Part shown: positions 11,677-20,146 of the stretch, piece by piece | How positions within the stretch are numbered: the first letter of the stretch is position 1 | Layout: every line of letters starts with the position of its first letter | NCBI RefSeq assembly: GCF_900473935.1 | Contig: NZ_UCNN01000008.1 | Coordinates: forward strand, 1 to 64,000 | Direction: 5' to 3' | Length of the DNA stretch: 64,000 nt | DNA from: Synechococcus sp. UW105 | GTDB lineage: Bacteria > Cyanobacteriota > Cyanobacteriia > PCC-6307 > Cyanobiaceae | Made by a program: the position numbers and the translations under genes | The notes under the pieces: model-generated | What the model saw: the letters and a program-made list of their open reading frames with translations, nothing else | The model's database searches: none | Told to the model about the DNA's origin: nothing

Positions 11677-12792
11677 ATGGGCACCCTGCTCCGACGTGTA
11701 CTGCAAAACATCTCCGGGGAATGGCAACTGAACCTGGAAAGCCGAGTCCCCCGCGATGAGCTTTACCGGGCCCGAATTGCCTCCTCAAAACCCTCCCTGG
11801 GCTTTTTCATACTGCTGATCTGCTCAGCCGTTATTGCCACCCTCGGACTGATCGCCAACAGCACCGCAGTGGTGATCGGCGCGATGATCGTGGCGCCGTT
11901 AATGGAACCAATCCTCAGCTTGGCCTTTGGCCTCACCGTTTCGGACGACCGTCTGATCAAACGCTCGGCCATTACGGTCATCATCGGCGTGGCCACAGTG
12001 GTGGGTACCGCATGGATTCTGGCCGGGTTATTTGGGGCTAGCGAGGTGAACAATGAGATGACGGCCCGCACCGCACCGAACCTGATTGATCTGGTGATTG
12101 CCGTTGCTGCTGCTATCGCAGGGGCCTTCACCATTAGTCGTGATCGGTTATCAAACTCGATTGCCGGCGTAGCAATCGCCGTGGCCCTTGTTCCACCTCT
12201 ATGTGTCTGTGGCATCGGTCTGAGCCTTGGATCCGAACTCACCGCAGTGTTCGGTCGCGGCACCATCACGGGCCTCACGAATCAAGTTGCAGAAGGATCT
12301 TTGCTTCTCTTTCTCGCCAACTTGATCGGCATTACTGTAGCCAGCCTGGCGGTGTTCATGTTCCAGCGCTATGGCTCAGTCAAAACAGCCTGGCGGCACC
12401 TACTGGTTTGGCTTGGCTTGCTCGGCCTGCTCTGCATCCCCCTCTCTTCATCACTGCATGACTTCAGTGTGCGTCAGCAGATCAACAGCCAATTCTCAAA
12501 CTTCAAAGCCGGTCTAATCCAGCAGGGTAAATATTCAGGCAAAGATGCTTATACCCTGCAGCGAATTAAATTGCTTTATAGCAATGTGCGCGTCTTGGAA
12601 AACTCTGCAACGATTGACATCGTGCTCAATGTTCCCGAAAAACTAGTGGGCCAGATCGGCCTTGATGAGATGCAACAAAGAATCCGTCATCAAGCCCAGG
12701 ATGAGTATGGACTGGAAGAGGTGACGATCAACATCAGCGTGATCCCTACACAGATTCTTCGCTATAACCCCACTTCGAGCAAAGCGTCATGA
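11677..12792 (+). CDS. DUF389 integral membrane protein
   Basis: The 371-residue protein contains the hallmark DUF389 core: a helix with GFFILLICSAVIATLGLI followed by NSTAVVIGAMIVAPLMEPI, and further helices (AIAGAFTISRDRLSNSIAGVAIAVALVPPLCV). About six membrane spans can be counted, then a cytoplasmic C-terminal domain of about 90 residues. The family is broadly distributed and without a proven function; transport has been suggested. The gene begins four bases after ligA, suggesting readthrough or coupling, and its stop overlaps the ATG of a 51-codon frame (ATGA). Confidence 0.85.
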   Translation: MGTLLRRVLQNISGEWQLNLESRVPRDELYRARIASSKPSLGFFILLICSAVIATLGLIANSTAVVIGAMIVAPLMEPILSLAFGLTVSDDRLIKRSAITVIIGVATVVGTAWILAGLFGASEVNNEMTARTAPNLIDLVIAVAAAIAGAFTISRDRLSNSIAGVAIAVALVPPLCVCGIGLSLGSELTAVFGRGTITGLTNQVAEGSLLLFLANLIGITVASLAVFMFQRYGSVKTAWRHLLVWLGLLGLLCIPLSSSLHDFSVRQQINSQFSNFKAGLIQQGKYSGKDAYTLQRIKLLYSNVRVLENSATIDIVLNVPEKLVGQIGLDEMQQRIRHQAQDEYGLEEVTINISVIPTQILRYNPTSSKAS

Positions 12793-12944
12793 ATCACGCT
12801 CCAACCCACCCCTGGATCAAGACTGACTGCGGCCAAGCCAAATACGCAGAGCTGTCTGCCAGAAAGGGGACGCTGGCCAAACTGCGACTGAGCTGGTTTG
12901 TTGTGATCGCCGCGCTGCGCGACTGGCATCTGCCAACCGCTTAA
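12789..12944 (+). CDS. Possible 51-residue small protein overlapping DUF389 gene
   Basis: An ATG at 12789 overlaps the stop of the DUF389 gene as ATGA and opens a frame of 51 codons ending in TAA at 12942-12944. The product starts MNHAPTHPWIKTDCG and has a short hydrophobic stretch (LSWFVVIAAL). Its stop shares the bases TTAA with the stop of the convergent gene on the other strand. The overlap at both ends fits a real compact gene, but the frame is short and I know no family for it. Confidence 0.3.
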   Translation: MNHAPTHPWIKTDCGQAKYAELSARKGTLAKLRLSWFVVIAALRDWHLPTA

Positions 12945-13561
12945 GGCTGCGTGCCCTCAGCCTGCAAGGCCCGTTGAGCAGCACGACCCACCAACCAAAC
13001 TGCAGCAATCGTGGCCACGACTCCCACCACCCGAAGCGCCCAAGCACCGGGAGAGGCCTCGCCAGCCAGCACATCACCGAAGCGGGCCACGTCACCAGCC
13101 AGCGCACCCAGGGCACAGAACAGCACGGTTCCGGGAAGGATGCCGAGCAAACCCAAGCTGTAGTCGCGCAGGCTCACATCGCTGAGCCCATAGGCCAAAT
13201 TCAGCAAAGAGAAAGGAAATGCCGGCGAGAGCCGGGTGAGCAAAACGAGCTTGAGCCCCTCACGGCTCACACCACGCTCAACAGCCTGCAACTTCGGGAT
13301 GCTGGCTAACCGCTTCTGGGCCCAGTCCCGCAGCCAATGGCGTCCAAGCAAAAAGGTCGCTTCTGCTCCCAAGCAGGCACCCACAAACACCAGCACGCTC
13401 CCCCACCAGGTGCCGTAAAGCGCACCCGCCAGCATCGAAGCCCAGACACCTGGCAGCAACAGGGTGACCCACAGGGCATACAGCGGGATGAACAGCACTC
13501 CGCCGAGGGGGGTGCGCAGAACATCCAGTGCGGGCGTCAGCAGTGAAAGGAAATCAGCCAA
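12941..13561 (-). CDS. TVP38/TMEM64-type (VTT domain) membrane protein
   Basis: The 206-residue protein shows the VTT/SNARE-associated layout: re-entrant motif LLPGVWASMLAGALYGTWWGSVLVFVGACLGAEATFLLGR, then a soluble stretch, and LLTRLSPAFPFSLLNLAYGLSDVSLRDY with LGILPGTVLFCALGALAG. About five membrane segments are visible. Relatives are DedA-like proteins linked to lipid scrambling or membrane homeostasis; the substrate here cannot be read from the sequence. The ATG at 13561 gives the usual family N-terminus. It is convergent with the DUF389 gene. Confidence 0.85.
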   Translation of the reverse strand: MADFLSLLTPALDVLRTPLGGVLFIPLYALWVTLLLPGVWASMLAGALYGTWWGSVLVFVGACLGAEATFLLGRHWLRDWAQKRLASIPKLQAVERGVSREGLKLVLLTRLSPAFPFSLLNLAYGLSDVSLRDYSLGLLGILPGTVLFCALGALAGDVARFGDVLAGEASPGAWALRVVGVVATIAAVWLVGRAAQRALQAEGTQP

Positions 13562-13701
13562 AAGCCCACAGCGTCATGCCGCGGCCATGCTGACCGATCA
13601 GCCGATCACCGGTGGATGATTCGGAAAAGGCAAGCTTTCTATCCAACTCCGCTCGCTTTGCCTCGAGATGGCAAGACTGCAGGCAATACATCGTTAGCGC
13701 G

Positions 13702-14976
13702 ATGGCAGCCCGTCGATGTCACTGGAGCTTCATTGGCCTGAGCAGCATGCTGGCGGCCCTACTCAGTGCCTGCAGCCAAACAGGGCCCTCCCTGCCAAGG
13801 GTGCTGCGAGTGGCGAGGAGTACCTCCGATCCAGGCGGCCTGAATGTGGACGAGACGGTGCGCAGTCGCCGGGTGATCAAGCAAGTGCAGGCGCTTGTGC
13901 AGGAGTTTGATCCCGGCCTGCATCTCCATCCCAGCAGCTTTTCGGAAGCCAACCTGCAACGGGAGATCGCCCGCCAGACGAACAGTGGACTGGGGCCGGA
14001 TCTGATCATCACCAACGGCAACTCCGCCCTAGCCCTGCTGCACAACAAACTCACCGATCCGATCTCGCTGTCAGCTGAAGAACGGACCCAGATCTCATCG
14101 CTGGCCCTAAATCGAATCACCACAGCGGAAGGGCAAATCGCCGGCTTACCCGTGAGCCAGTATGTGCAGCTCGCCTGTTACGACAAACGCCGACTGCCAG
14201 AGCCGCCCGAAAGCCTCGATGCACTGGCCAAAGCCAGTGGCAAAGGCAAGGTGTTTGGCCTGGCCATGCACCTGGAAGATCTGTACTGGACCCTGGGGGG
14301 CTTCGAGGCCACAGCAGCTCTGCAGATGATGTTGGATCGTGGCAGTCCCAGCATTGAGAACAAGCGTCGCTTGAACGCCTGGCTGGGCTGGCTTCAGAAC
14401 GCCAGCTTTCAGCAAAACGTGCTGTTCCTCAACAACCAGGTGGATCTGAGGGAGCAACTGATCAAGGGTCAACTCGACTGGATCACCTGCTGGAGCTCCC
14501 AGTTACCTCAGCTGCGCACAGCCCTGAAAGAGAACCTGGGAGTGACCACACTGCCTAGGGGCCCGGTTGGCAAAGCAACACCAATCACGCGTATGCAGGT
14601 GTGGGCGCTCGGACGCAATTCAAGCTCTCGCCAACGCGCCGACAGCCTGCGACTGCTGGCCTTCATGGTTGAACCCTGGGCTCAGAAAACATTGTCGCTG
14701 AAATACCGCACCTCCTTTCCCATCAATCCCAAAGTGATGCCGATCGTGCAGCGCCAGTTGGCGACAGAACGCCATCTCGATCCCGCTCAATTAGAGCTCG
14801 GACTCACCGACAAACCCAGCACCCATCACGGCAATGCATTACTGAGTGCCATCAGTTCCGATCCCCGGCGGATGACGGAAGTGGGCAACGTGCTCAACAA
14901 CGTGATCTTCGGAACGCTCAATACCAAGGAGGCATCCATGGCGCTGGAGCAAGCCTTAGCAGGAGCAAAGCCATGA
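13702..14976 (+). CDS. Extracellular solute-binding lipoprotein (ABC sugar-binding type)
   Basis: From ATG 13702 the 424-residue protein has a lipoprotein signal: basic MAARRC start, hydrophobic helix and lipobox LLSAC with Cys24. An ATG at 13612 is in frame but would bury this signal. The mature part follows type 1 solute-binding proteins: an early DLIITNGNSALALL segment, hinge regions and a C-terminal helical half with RADSLRLLAFMVEPWAQ. Such proteins usually deliver a substrate to an ABC permease, yet no permease or ATPase is adjacent. Instead, its stop overlaps the ATG of an MscS-type channel gene. Substrate unknown. Confidence 0.75.
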   Translation: MAARRCHWSFIGLSSMLAALLSACSQTGPSLPRVLRVARSTSDPGGLNVDETVRSRRVIKQVQALVQEFDPGLHLHPSSFSEANLQREIARQTNSGLGPDLIITNGNSALALLHNKLTDPISLSAEERTQISSLALNRITTAEGQIAGLPVSQYVQLACYDKRRLPEPPESLDALAKASGKGKVFGLAMHLEDLYWTLGGFEATAALQMMLDRGSPSIENKRRLNAWLGWLQNASFQQNVLFLNNQVDLREQLIKGQLDWITCWSSQLPQLRTALKENLGVTTLPRGPVGKATPITRMQVWALGRNSSSRQRADSLRLLAFMVEPWAQKTLSLKYRTSFPINPKVMPIVQRQLATERHLDPAQLELGLTDKPSTHHGNALLSAISSDPRRMTEVGNVLNNVIFGTLNTKEASMALEQALAGAKP

Positions 14977-16310
14977 GCGCGCTGCCTTGGCTCGGCGCGG
15001 TCACACCGGGGGCGATCGGCGAAGAACTGCTCAGCTGGCTGGTGTATCTGCAGCGGGGATCTGTGCTTCTGCAGCTGGTAGTGGTGATCGGTCTGCCGAT
15101 CACCATGCATCGATTCAGGGATCGCCACCTCGAGCCCCTGCGCAACCATCCAAACCTGCAGAGCCTCGTCGGCCCGTTGCTGCTGCTGCTACTCAGCCTG
15201 GTCTTCTCCCTGCTGCTCCAACCCAGTGGTCTGATTCGCTATTTCGCCCTGCTTTGGCTCGGATGGAATCTGTTCACTCCTCTGAAAACGCTGCTGCTGC
15301 ACTTCAACAACACATTCCCGGTCGAGGAGCTGGAGAGCACGTTTCTCAAGCCTGTTTATGTGATTCTCTCCATCCTCTCGTTCATCAGGCTGATGGGCAG
15401 CCTCGAAAACCTTTCACGCATCCCCGTCGCCAATCTTTTTGGCGTTGAACTGAGCTTGGGCAAGATCTACACAGCGATTGTTGCCGTCTACATCATCCTC
15501 ACGGTGGCCTCCAGACCCGCATCGTTCTTGGCCTGGATCAGTGGAAAGGTCTTCGGGGTGAAGAGCCAAAACCGCAAAGGCCTAGAGCTCATCTTCCGCT
15601 ACAGCGTGATCGGCGTCGGCCTTCTGGCCGTGGCCTACTACGTGGGCATCGACGGCAACGCCTTCATCGCCATCGCCGGCGGCTTATCGGTCGGCATCGG
15701 TTTCGGCATCAAAGAAATCATCTCTAATTTCATCAGCAGCATCTGGTTGCTGTTTGAAGGCTCGGTCAGGCCCGGAGAGATCCTGATGATCAACGGTGAT
15801 CCTTGCACCGTGCGCAATCTCGGGCTGCGAGCCACCCAGCTCCGCCGCGGCCGGGATGGGGCGGAGCTACTGATCCCCAACCAAAACTTCTTCACCGAAG
15901 AGGCGATCTCATACACGGCCACGGAGACCTCAAGACGCGACTCCGTCAACGTGGGCGCTGCCTATGACCATGACCCAGAGCAGGTGGTGGAGTTGCTAGA
16001 AGCCATCGCCACAAACCACCAGCAAGTGCTGAGCTATCCACCACCCCAGGCCTTCGTCACCGACTTCGCCGATTCCGCCGTGAACTATCGCCTGCTGTTC
16101 TGGGTGGCCAATCCGCTTCAGTCCTTCAACGTTGGTAGCGAACTGCGTCAGGCGATCTGGAAACGTTTTGAAGAAAAGGAGATCACCATCCCCTTCCCCC
16201 AGCGTCAGGTGTACCCCATGGAATGGCCACCAAGCAACCAGACAAGCCTGCGACCACAACTGCAAGCAGAGCCGAATCTTGAGCCAAGAACTGAAGACGA
16301 GATGGACTAA
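14973..16310 (+). CDS. MscS-family mechanosensitive channel (larger type)
   Basis: The 445-residue protein has about five to six predicted membrane helices ahead of a typical MscS core. The pore-lining helix and following beta domain are clear (FIAIAGGLSVGIGFGIKEIISNFISSIWLLFEG, then SVRPGEILMINGDPCTVRNLGLRATQLR and ELLIPNQNFF), followed by the alpha/beta vestibule domain. It should open under membrane tension and release solutes on osmotic downshock. The gene overlaps the preceding lipoprotein gene by ATGA (14973-14976), so both are translated together. A second, separate MscS gene follows 89 nt later. Confidence 0.9.
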   Translation: MSALPWLGAVTPGAIGEELLSWLVYLQRGSVLLQLVVVIGLPITMHRFRDRHLEPLRNHPNLQSLVGPLLLLLLSLVFSLLLQPSGLIRYFALLWLGWNLFTPLKTLLLHFNNTFPVEELESTFLKPVYVILSILSFIRLMGSLENLSRIPVANLFGVELSLGKIYTAIVAVYIILTVASRPASFLAWISGKVFGVKSQNRKGLELIFRYSVIGVGLLAVAYYVGIDGNAFIAIAGGLSVGIGFGIKEIISNFISSIWLLFEGSVRPGEILMINGDPCTVRNLGLRATQLRRGRDGAELLIPNQNFFTEEAISYTATETSRRDSVNVGAAYDHDPEQVVELLEAIATNHQQVLSYPPPQAFVTDFADSAVNYRLLFWVANPLQSFNVGSELRQAIWKRFEEKEITIPFPQRQVYPMEWPPSNQTSLRPQLQAEPNLEPRTEDEMD

Positions 16311-16399
16311 ATTCGCGACCGCAACGCTTCGGTCTCATTCCAGATCTCCATTCGGCCCAGAAATTCAAATTAGAGTTCCTGCAGACCAACACCGGTCTG

Positions 16400-17461
16400 T
16401 TGGTGGGGACCCTGGCGCTGCTGGCAGCCTGGCTCTTACTGCAACTATTGAGCCGCCATGGGCGCAATATGGGCAGCCACCTCGCGGCAGCACTCAGACG
16501 TCCTGTTCTGTTTGGGCTTGGGGTCTCGCTGTATGCGAGCTGGATCATTCATCAGCTCAATGAAGACCTCGGGCTGGGGCTGCTGGTTCAAGCTGAAGTC
16601 AACCGGATCTCCACAACCCTGGTAATCGCCAGCATCACCTGGGCCGTGATGAATGTTGGCCAGACCGTACTGCTGTCGGCATCGATGCGGCGCTGGATCC
16701 AAATCGAAGATCAGCAAGATGAGTCAATGCTGATCAATGTGATGAGCAGGCTTTACACAATTGTGGTACTGGTGATCGCCACTGCAGCCCTGATGGTGAA
16801 CTTTGGGGTTCCCTCTGGAGCCATTGCCACGATGCTCGGCGGCGCTGGCATCGGCTTTTCCTTTGCTACCCAGCAGATCAGCCAGAACTTCCTCTCTGGC
16901 TTCATGCTGTTTTTTAATCGGCCCTTCAGGGAAGGCGACTGGATCAACGCCAACAATCTGGAAGGAACAGTTGAAAAGATTGGCTGGTACTACACACGAA
17001 TTCGCACCTTTGATCGCCGACCTCTTTACATTCCGAACTCTTTATTTGCAACCAATCCAATTCAAAATCCTGGCGAAATGTACAACCGCAGGATTCTTGC
17101 GAACATCAGTCTTCGCTATGAAGATCTTGGAGCAATTAATGGCATCACCCAAGAAGTTCGCAGCCTCTTGCAACAGCATCCAGATATCGACCAAAGCCAG
17201 TCAATACTCGTCAACTTCAACGAATGGGATGCATCGTCGATCAACATGATGGTTTACTGCTTCACAAAAACGACGATATGGAAAGACTGGCTTGATATTC
17301 AGCAATCGATCTTTCTCGATATTGCTGCCGTTGTTCAGCGCAGCGGTGCCGATTTTGCCTTTAATTGCACAACGTTGTATCCAGCACCGGGCTCCGATTC
17401 AAACGCAATCACTCAGTCACTGAATCGAGGCGATCAGACGGGATCAAGCCAAACAGCATGA
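16400..17461 (+). CDS. MscS-family mechanosensitive channel (second copy)
   Basis: The product of about 353 residues has N-terminal membrane helices (LALLAAWLLLQLL, RRPVLFGLGVSLYASWIIHQL) and an MscS core: LGGAGIGFSFATQQISQNFLSGFMLFFNRPFREGDWINANNLEGTVEKIGWYYTRIRTFD and RPLYIPNSLF. It differs strongly from the preceding MscS protein, so it is a paralogue and not a tandem copy. The start is unsure: TTG 16400 or GTG 16403 are the only usual start codons downstream of the in-frame stop at ~16293, and neither has a clear ribosome site. The frame is open further upstream, so a rare start codon is possible. Confidence 0.85.
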   Translation: MVGTLALLAAWLLLQLLSRHGRNMGSHLAAALRRPVLFGLGVSLYASWIIHQLNEDLGLGLLVQAEVNRISTTLVIASITWAVMNVGQTVLLSASMRRWIQIEDQQDESMLINVMSRLYTIVVLVIATAALMVNFGVPSGAIATMLGGAGIGFSFATQQISQNFLSGFMLFFNRPFREGDWINANNLEGTVEKIGWYYTRIRTFDRRPLYIPNSLFATNPIQNPGEMYNRRILANISLRYEDLGAINGITQEVRSLLQQHPDIDQSQSILVNFNEWDASSINMMVYCFTKTTIWKDWLDIQQSIFLDIAAVVQRSGADFAFNCTTLYPAPGSDSNAITQSLNRGDQTGSSQTA

Positions 17462-17520
17462 AGCCAGCATCAAGCACCCAGCCAACCCTCCCTTCAAAAG
17501 AGCAACGAGCTCCATTCCGG

Positions 17521-18309
17521 CTAACTCGATGCTGAGGTGTAGTGACGCAAAGCAAACATCCAGAAACCACGTGCAGCGGTGAAGAATCCAGCGGCCAAAA
17601 TGATCCCTAAGGCCAACAACGGCAGTGAGGCCCGGCCCAACAACACCTCCGCCGGGACGGTGGTGAGAAACGCCACCGGCAGCACCAAGGTGAACAGGAG
17701 CCGCAGCGGTGCGGGGTAGGCCTCGATCGGATAACGGCCCGAGGCCAACAGAGCGCGCAGTACTTCCGTGGCATTCCAGGTCTTCACGAACCAGATGCTT
17801 GTGGCTGCGATCAGGAACCACAGGGAATAGAGAATCACACCACCAACCACCAACATCACCAGCACAGTGACCAACACAGCTGGCGTGAACACAACACCGG
17901 ATTGGTGCGCTCCCCAGCCCGCCAGGCCCAGCCCAAGAACCACTTCCGACAAGCCCGCGGGAGCAAACGTCCGCAGCGACACCCAAAACTGACTGTCGAT
18001 CGGCTTGAGCAGCACGAAATCCAGAGTGCCCTCACGCACATGGGTCACGATCGAGCCGAGATTGGGCCGCAGCCAGGCACTGCTCATGCCATCAAACACG
18101 GTGTAAAACCCCTGCACCATCAGGGCCTGGTTCCAGCTCCATCCACCAAGCTCACGGCCTGGGCCAAAAAAGAGGGATAACAGCAGCAGGCTGCCGCCCA
18201 GGCTCAAGGCCACCGCCAACAGTTCGATCAGCGCATTCGCCTGATACTCCAGCTGGGTTGCCAAAGCCGTTCCCCAGAAACGTCGCAAGGTGCGCCAGTA
18301 ACGCCCCAT
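17521..18309 (-). CDS. ABC-2 type exporter permease (DUF990-type), second subunit
   Basis: The 262-residue protein has six membrane helices and family motifs such as VREGTLDFVLLKPIDSQFWVS and FGPGRELGGWSWNQALMV, characteristic of the DUF990-like ABC-2 permeases found as pairs beside an ATPase. The ATG at 18309 precedes MGRYWRTLRRFWGTALATQLEYQANALIEL; a longer frame upstream overlaps the neighbour and is rejected. It lies one base after the stop of the other permease, so the three genes form one operon. Substrate unknown; related systems are annotated as multidrug or lipid exporters. Confidence 0.85.
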   Translation of the reverse strand: MGRYWRTLRRFWGTALATQLEYQANALIELLAVALSLGGSLLLLSLFFGPGRELGGWSWNQALMVQGFYTVFDGMSSAWLRPNLGSIVTHVREGTLDFVLLKPIDSQFWVSLRTFAPAGLSEVVLGLGLAGWGAHQSGVVFTPAVLVTVLVMLVVGGVILYSLWFLIAATSIWFVKTWNATEVLRALLASGRYPIEAYPAPLRLLFTLVLPVAFLTTVPAEVLLGRASLPLLALGIILAAGFFTAARGFWMFALRHYTSASS

Positions 18310-18310
18310 C

Positions 18311-19108
18311 TCAAGCCCCCATGGCGCTGTAGCGCCGCACGCCGGCCCGCCACAGCAACAACACCAACGGCAGCAGCAGCAACACCCAGCCCAGCTGTGC
18401 TGCAAAACCCCCAGCCAAATTGACCGGATCCCCCGAGAGCACCCGAGCAGGAAAATCAATCAGATAGGGGAAGGGGGTCCACTGCACCCACGCCCGCACA
18501 GCTGGTGGAAAGGCCGTCAGCGGAGCGAGCAGCCCTGAAAAGAACAGGAAAGGAAGAAACAACAAGCGCTCCAGAGCTGTGGCTTTCTCACTCCAGAAAC
18601 AGAGAGAGGCGATCAGGCTCTGGAGCAAAAAAGCGATCGCAAACGCCATCCAAGTGGCCATCCAGGCCAGTAACAAGCCTCCGAGAGAGGGCACCCAGAA
18701 CGCCTGGGGCTGAATCAAAAAGAACAGCGCAGCGATCAACGCTGCAAAGGGCAAGCGCGTGAGCTGTTCGCCAAGATGCGCAGCCACATAGCGCCAGAGA
18801 GGATGCAAGGGCTGCAACAGGTATGGCGACAACCTTCCCAACAGCGCATCCTCCTCAAAGGCGTAAACCACCCACACCACCGAAAACTGGCGCACCAGAA
18901 AAGCACTCAGGAAATACCGGTCCAGAGCGACTCCGTCCAACCCCAGCTCGGCCCGCGCCGCACTGCCGCTCCAGAGGCTGAGCATGATGAAGGGCAGCAC
19001 TCCAGAGAGAGCCCAGAGGGCGATCTCGGCTCGGTACTCCAGCATGTGGGCGTATTGACTGCTCAACAGCGCCCGAATGATGCGCCAGTTGAGCCCGAAG
19101 ATCCTCAT
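18311..19108 (-). CDS. ABC-2 type exporter permease, first subunit
   Basis: The 265-residue protein has six membrane spans, with the pattern YRAEIALWALSGVLPFIMLSLW at the N-terminus, VVYAFEEDALLGRLSPYLLQPLHPLWRY in the first half and PFLFFSGLLAPLTAFPPAVRAWVQWTPFPYLIDFPARVLSGD near the end, as in DUF990-like permeases. Its ATG shares a base with the ATPase stop (TGATG at 19106-19110). It probably forms a heterodimeric channel with the permease encoded next. Confidence 0.85.
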   Translation of the reverse strand: MRIFGLNWRIIRALLSSQYAHMLEYRAEIALWALSGVLPFIMLSLWSGSAARAELGLDGVALDRYFLSAFLVRQFSVVWVVYAFEEDALLGRLSPYLLQPLHPLWRYVAAHLGEQLTRLPFAALIAALFFLIQPQAFWVPSLGGLLLAWMATWMAFAIAFLLQSLIASLCFWSEKATALERLLFLPFLFFSGLLAPLTAFPPAVRAWVQWTPFPYLIDFPARVLSGDPVNLAGGFAAQLGWVLLLLPLVLLLWRAGVRRYSAMGA

Positions 19109-20082
19109 CAGAGACTCCCCTGACGGAACAACTCACCGATCAGCTGATCGATCGGTGGATCATTCACTTCCAGATCCCGAACCTCAAAGCGCGCAAGGAT
19201 CTGAGCCAACACGCTGGTGAGCAAAGCAGGGTCCACCCTGAGGTTGACCTCGCAGTTTTCAAGACGGTCAAGCTGCCCCAAAGCGGCGAAGGCCTCCGCT
19301 GGAGCCGGCTGTTCCAACTCAAGCCGCACATGGCGCTCCGGCGCCAAACGACTGGCCAAACGATCCAAAGCACCATCGTGGAACAGCTGCCCCTGGTGGA
19401 TGAGCATCACCCGTGGGCACAGTGCCGTGATGTCAGCCATGTAATGGCTAGTGAGCAAAACAGTGGCTCCAGTGCGCCGGTTGTAGTCCGCCAGAAACTG
19501 ACGCACCCGCATCTGGGCGTTCACATCCAGCCCCAAAGTCGGTTCATCCAGAAACAACACCTCCGGCTCATGCAGCAGGGCTGCCAGCAACTCCGCCTTC
19601 ATGCGCTGCCCAAGCGACAACTTGCGCACCGGACGGGTGAGCTCTTCGCCGAGCTCAAGCAAATCGGAGAGCTCGTTGATCCGCCGGCGGGCAACGCGAT
19701 CAGGGATGCCATACACCGCTGCGTTCACCCGCAGCGAATCCATGGGCGGCAAGTCCCAGATGAGCTGTTGCTTCTGACCCATCACCAGCGTGATGCGTCG
19801 CAAGAAATCGGGATGGCGACGTTGGGGTCGATGACCAGCCACCAACACCTCGCCGGCGCTGGGATGGATCAAGCCACACAGCATTTTGAGCGTGGTCGTC
19901 TTGCCGGCACCATTGGCGCCGAGAAAGCCCACCATTTCACCGGGAGCGATCGAAAAGGACACCCCCTTGACCGCAGACACCTCACGATGGCGACGGCGCA
20001 AAAAATGCTGCAGGGTGCCAGCGAGACCAGGTTGCTTGTCGGCGACCCGATAGGTCTTGCTCAGCCCTTCAACCGAAATCAG
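19108..20082 (-). CDS. ABC exporter ATP-binding protein, non-canonical start likely
   Basis: The protein has Walker A GANGAGKTT, signature LSLGQRMKAELLAALL, Walker B VLFLDEPTLGLD and the H-loop TSHYM, typical of ATPases paired with ABC-2 permeases. The first usual start, TTG at 20001, would begin inside the domain. In frame upstream lie residues ISVEGLSKTYRVADKQPGLAG, matching the conserved family N-terminus, so translation must begin earlier. Between them and the in-frame stop there is no ATG, GTG or TTG; CTG 20082 or ATT 20079 are the candidates, and I give CTG (324 residues). It follows valS on the same strand by 64 nt and overlaps the permease gene by one base. Confidence 0.85.
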   Translation of the reverse strand: MISVEGLSKTYRVADKQPGLAGTLQHFLRRRHREVSAVKGVSFSIAPGEMVGFLGANGAGKTTTLKMLCGLIHPSAGEVLVAGHRPQRRHPDFLRRITLVMGQKQQLIWDLPPMDSLRVNAAVYGIPDRVARRRINELSDLLELGEELTRPVRKLSLGQRMKAELLAALLHEPEVLFLDEPTLGLDVNAQMRVRQFLADYNRRTGATVLLTSHYMADITALCPRVMLIHQGQLFHDGALDRLASRLAPERHVRLELEQPAPAEAFAALGQLDRLENCEVNLRVDPALLTSVLAQILARFEVRDLEVNDPPIDQLIGELFRQGSL

Positions 20083-20146
20083 CGAGGAATTCAGCGGTCG
20101 CCTTCAGCTCTCCCATCAGGCTAGAGATCGATTCTGCTGAAGACGA

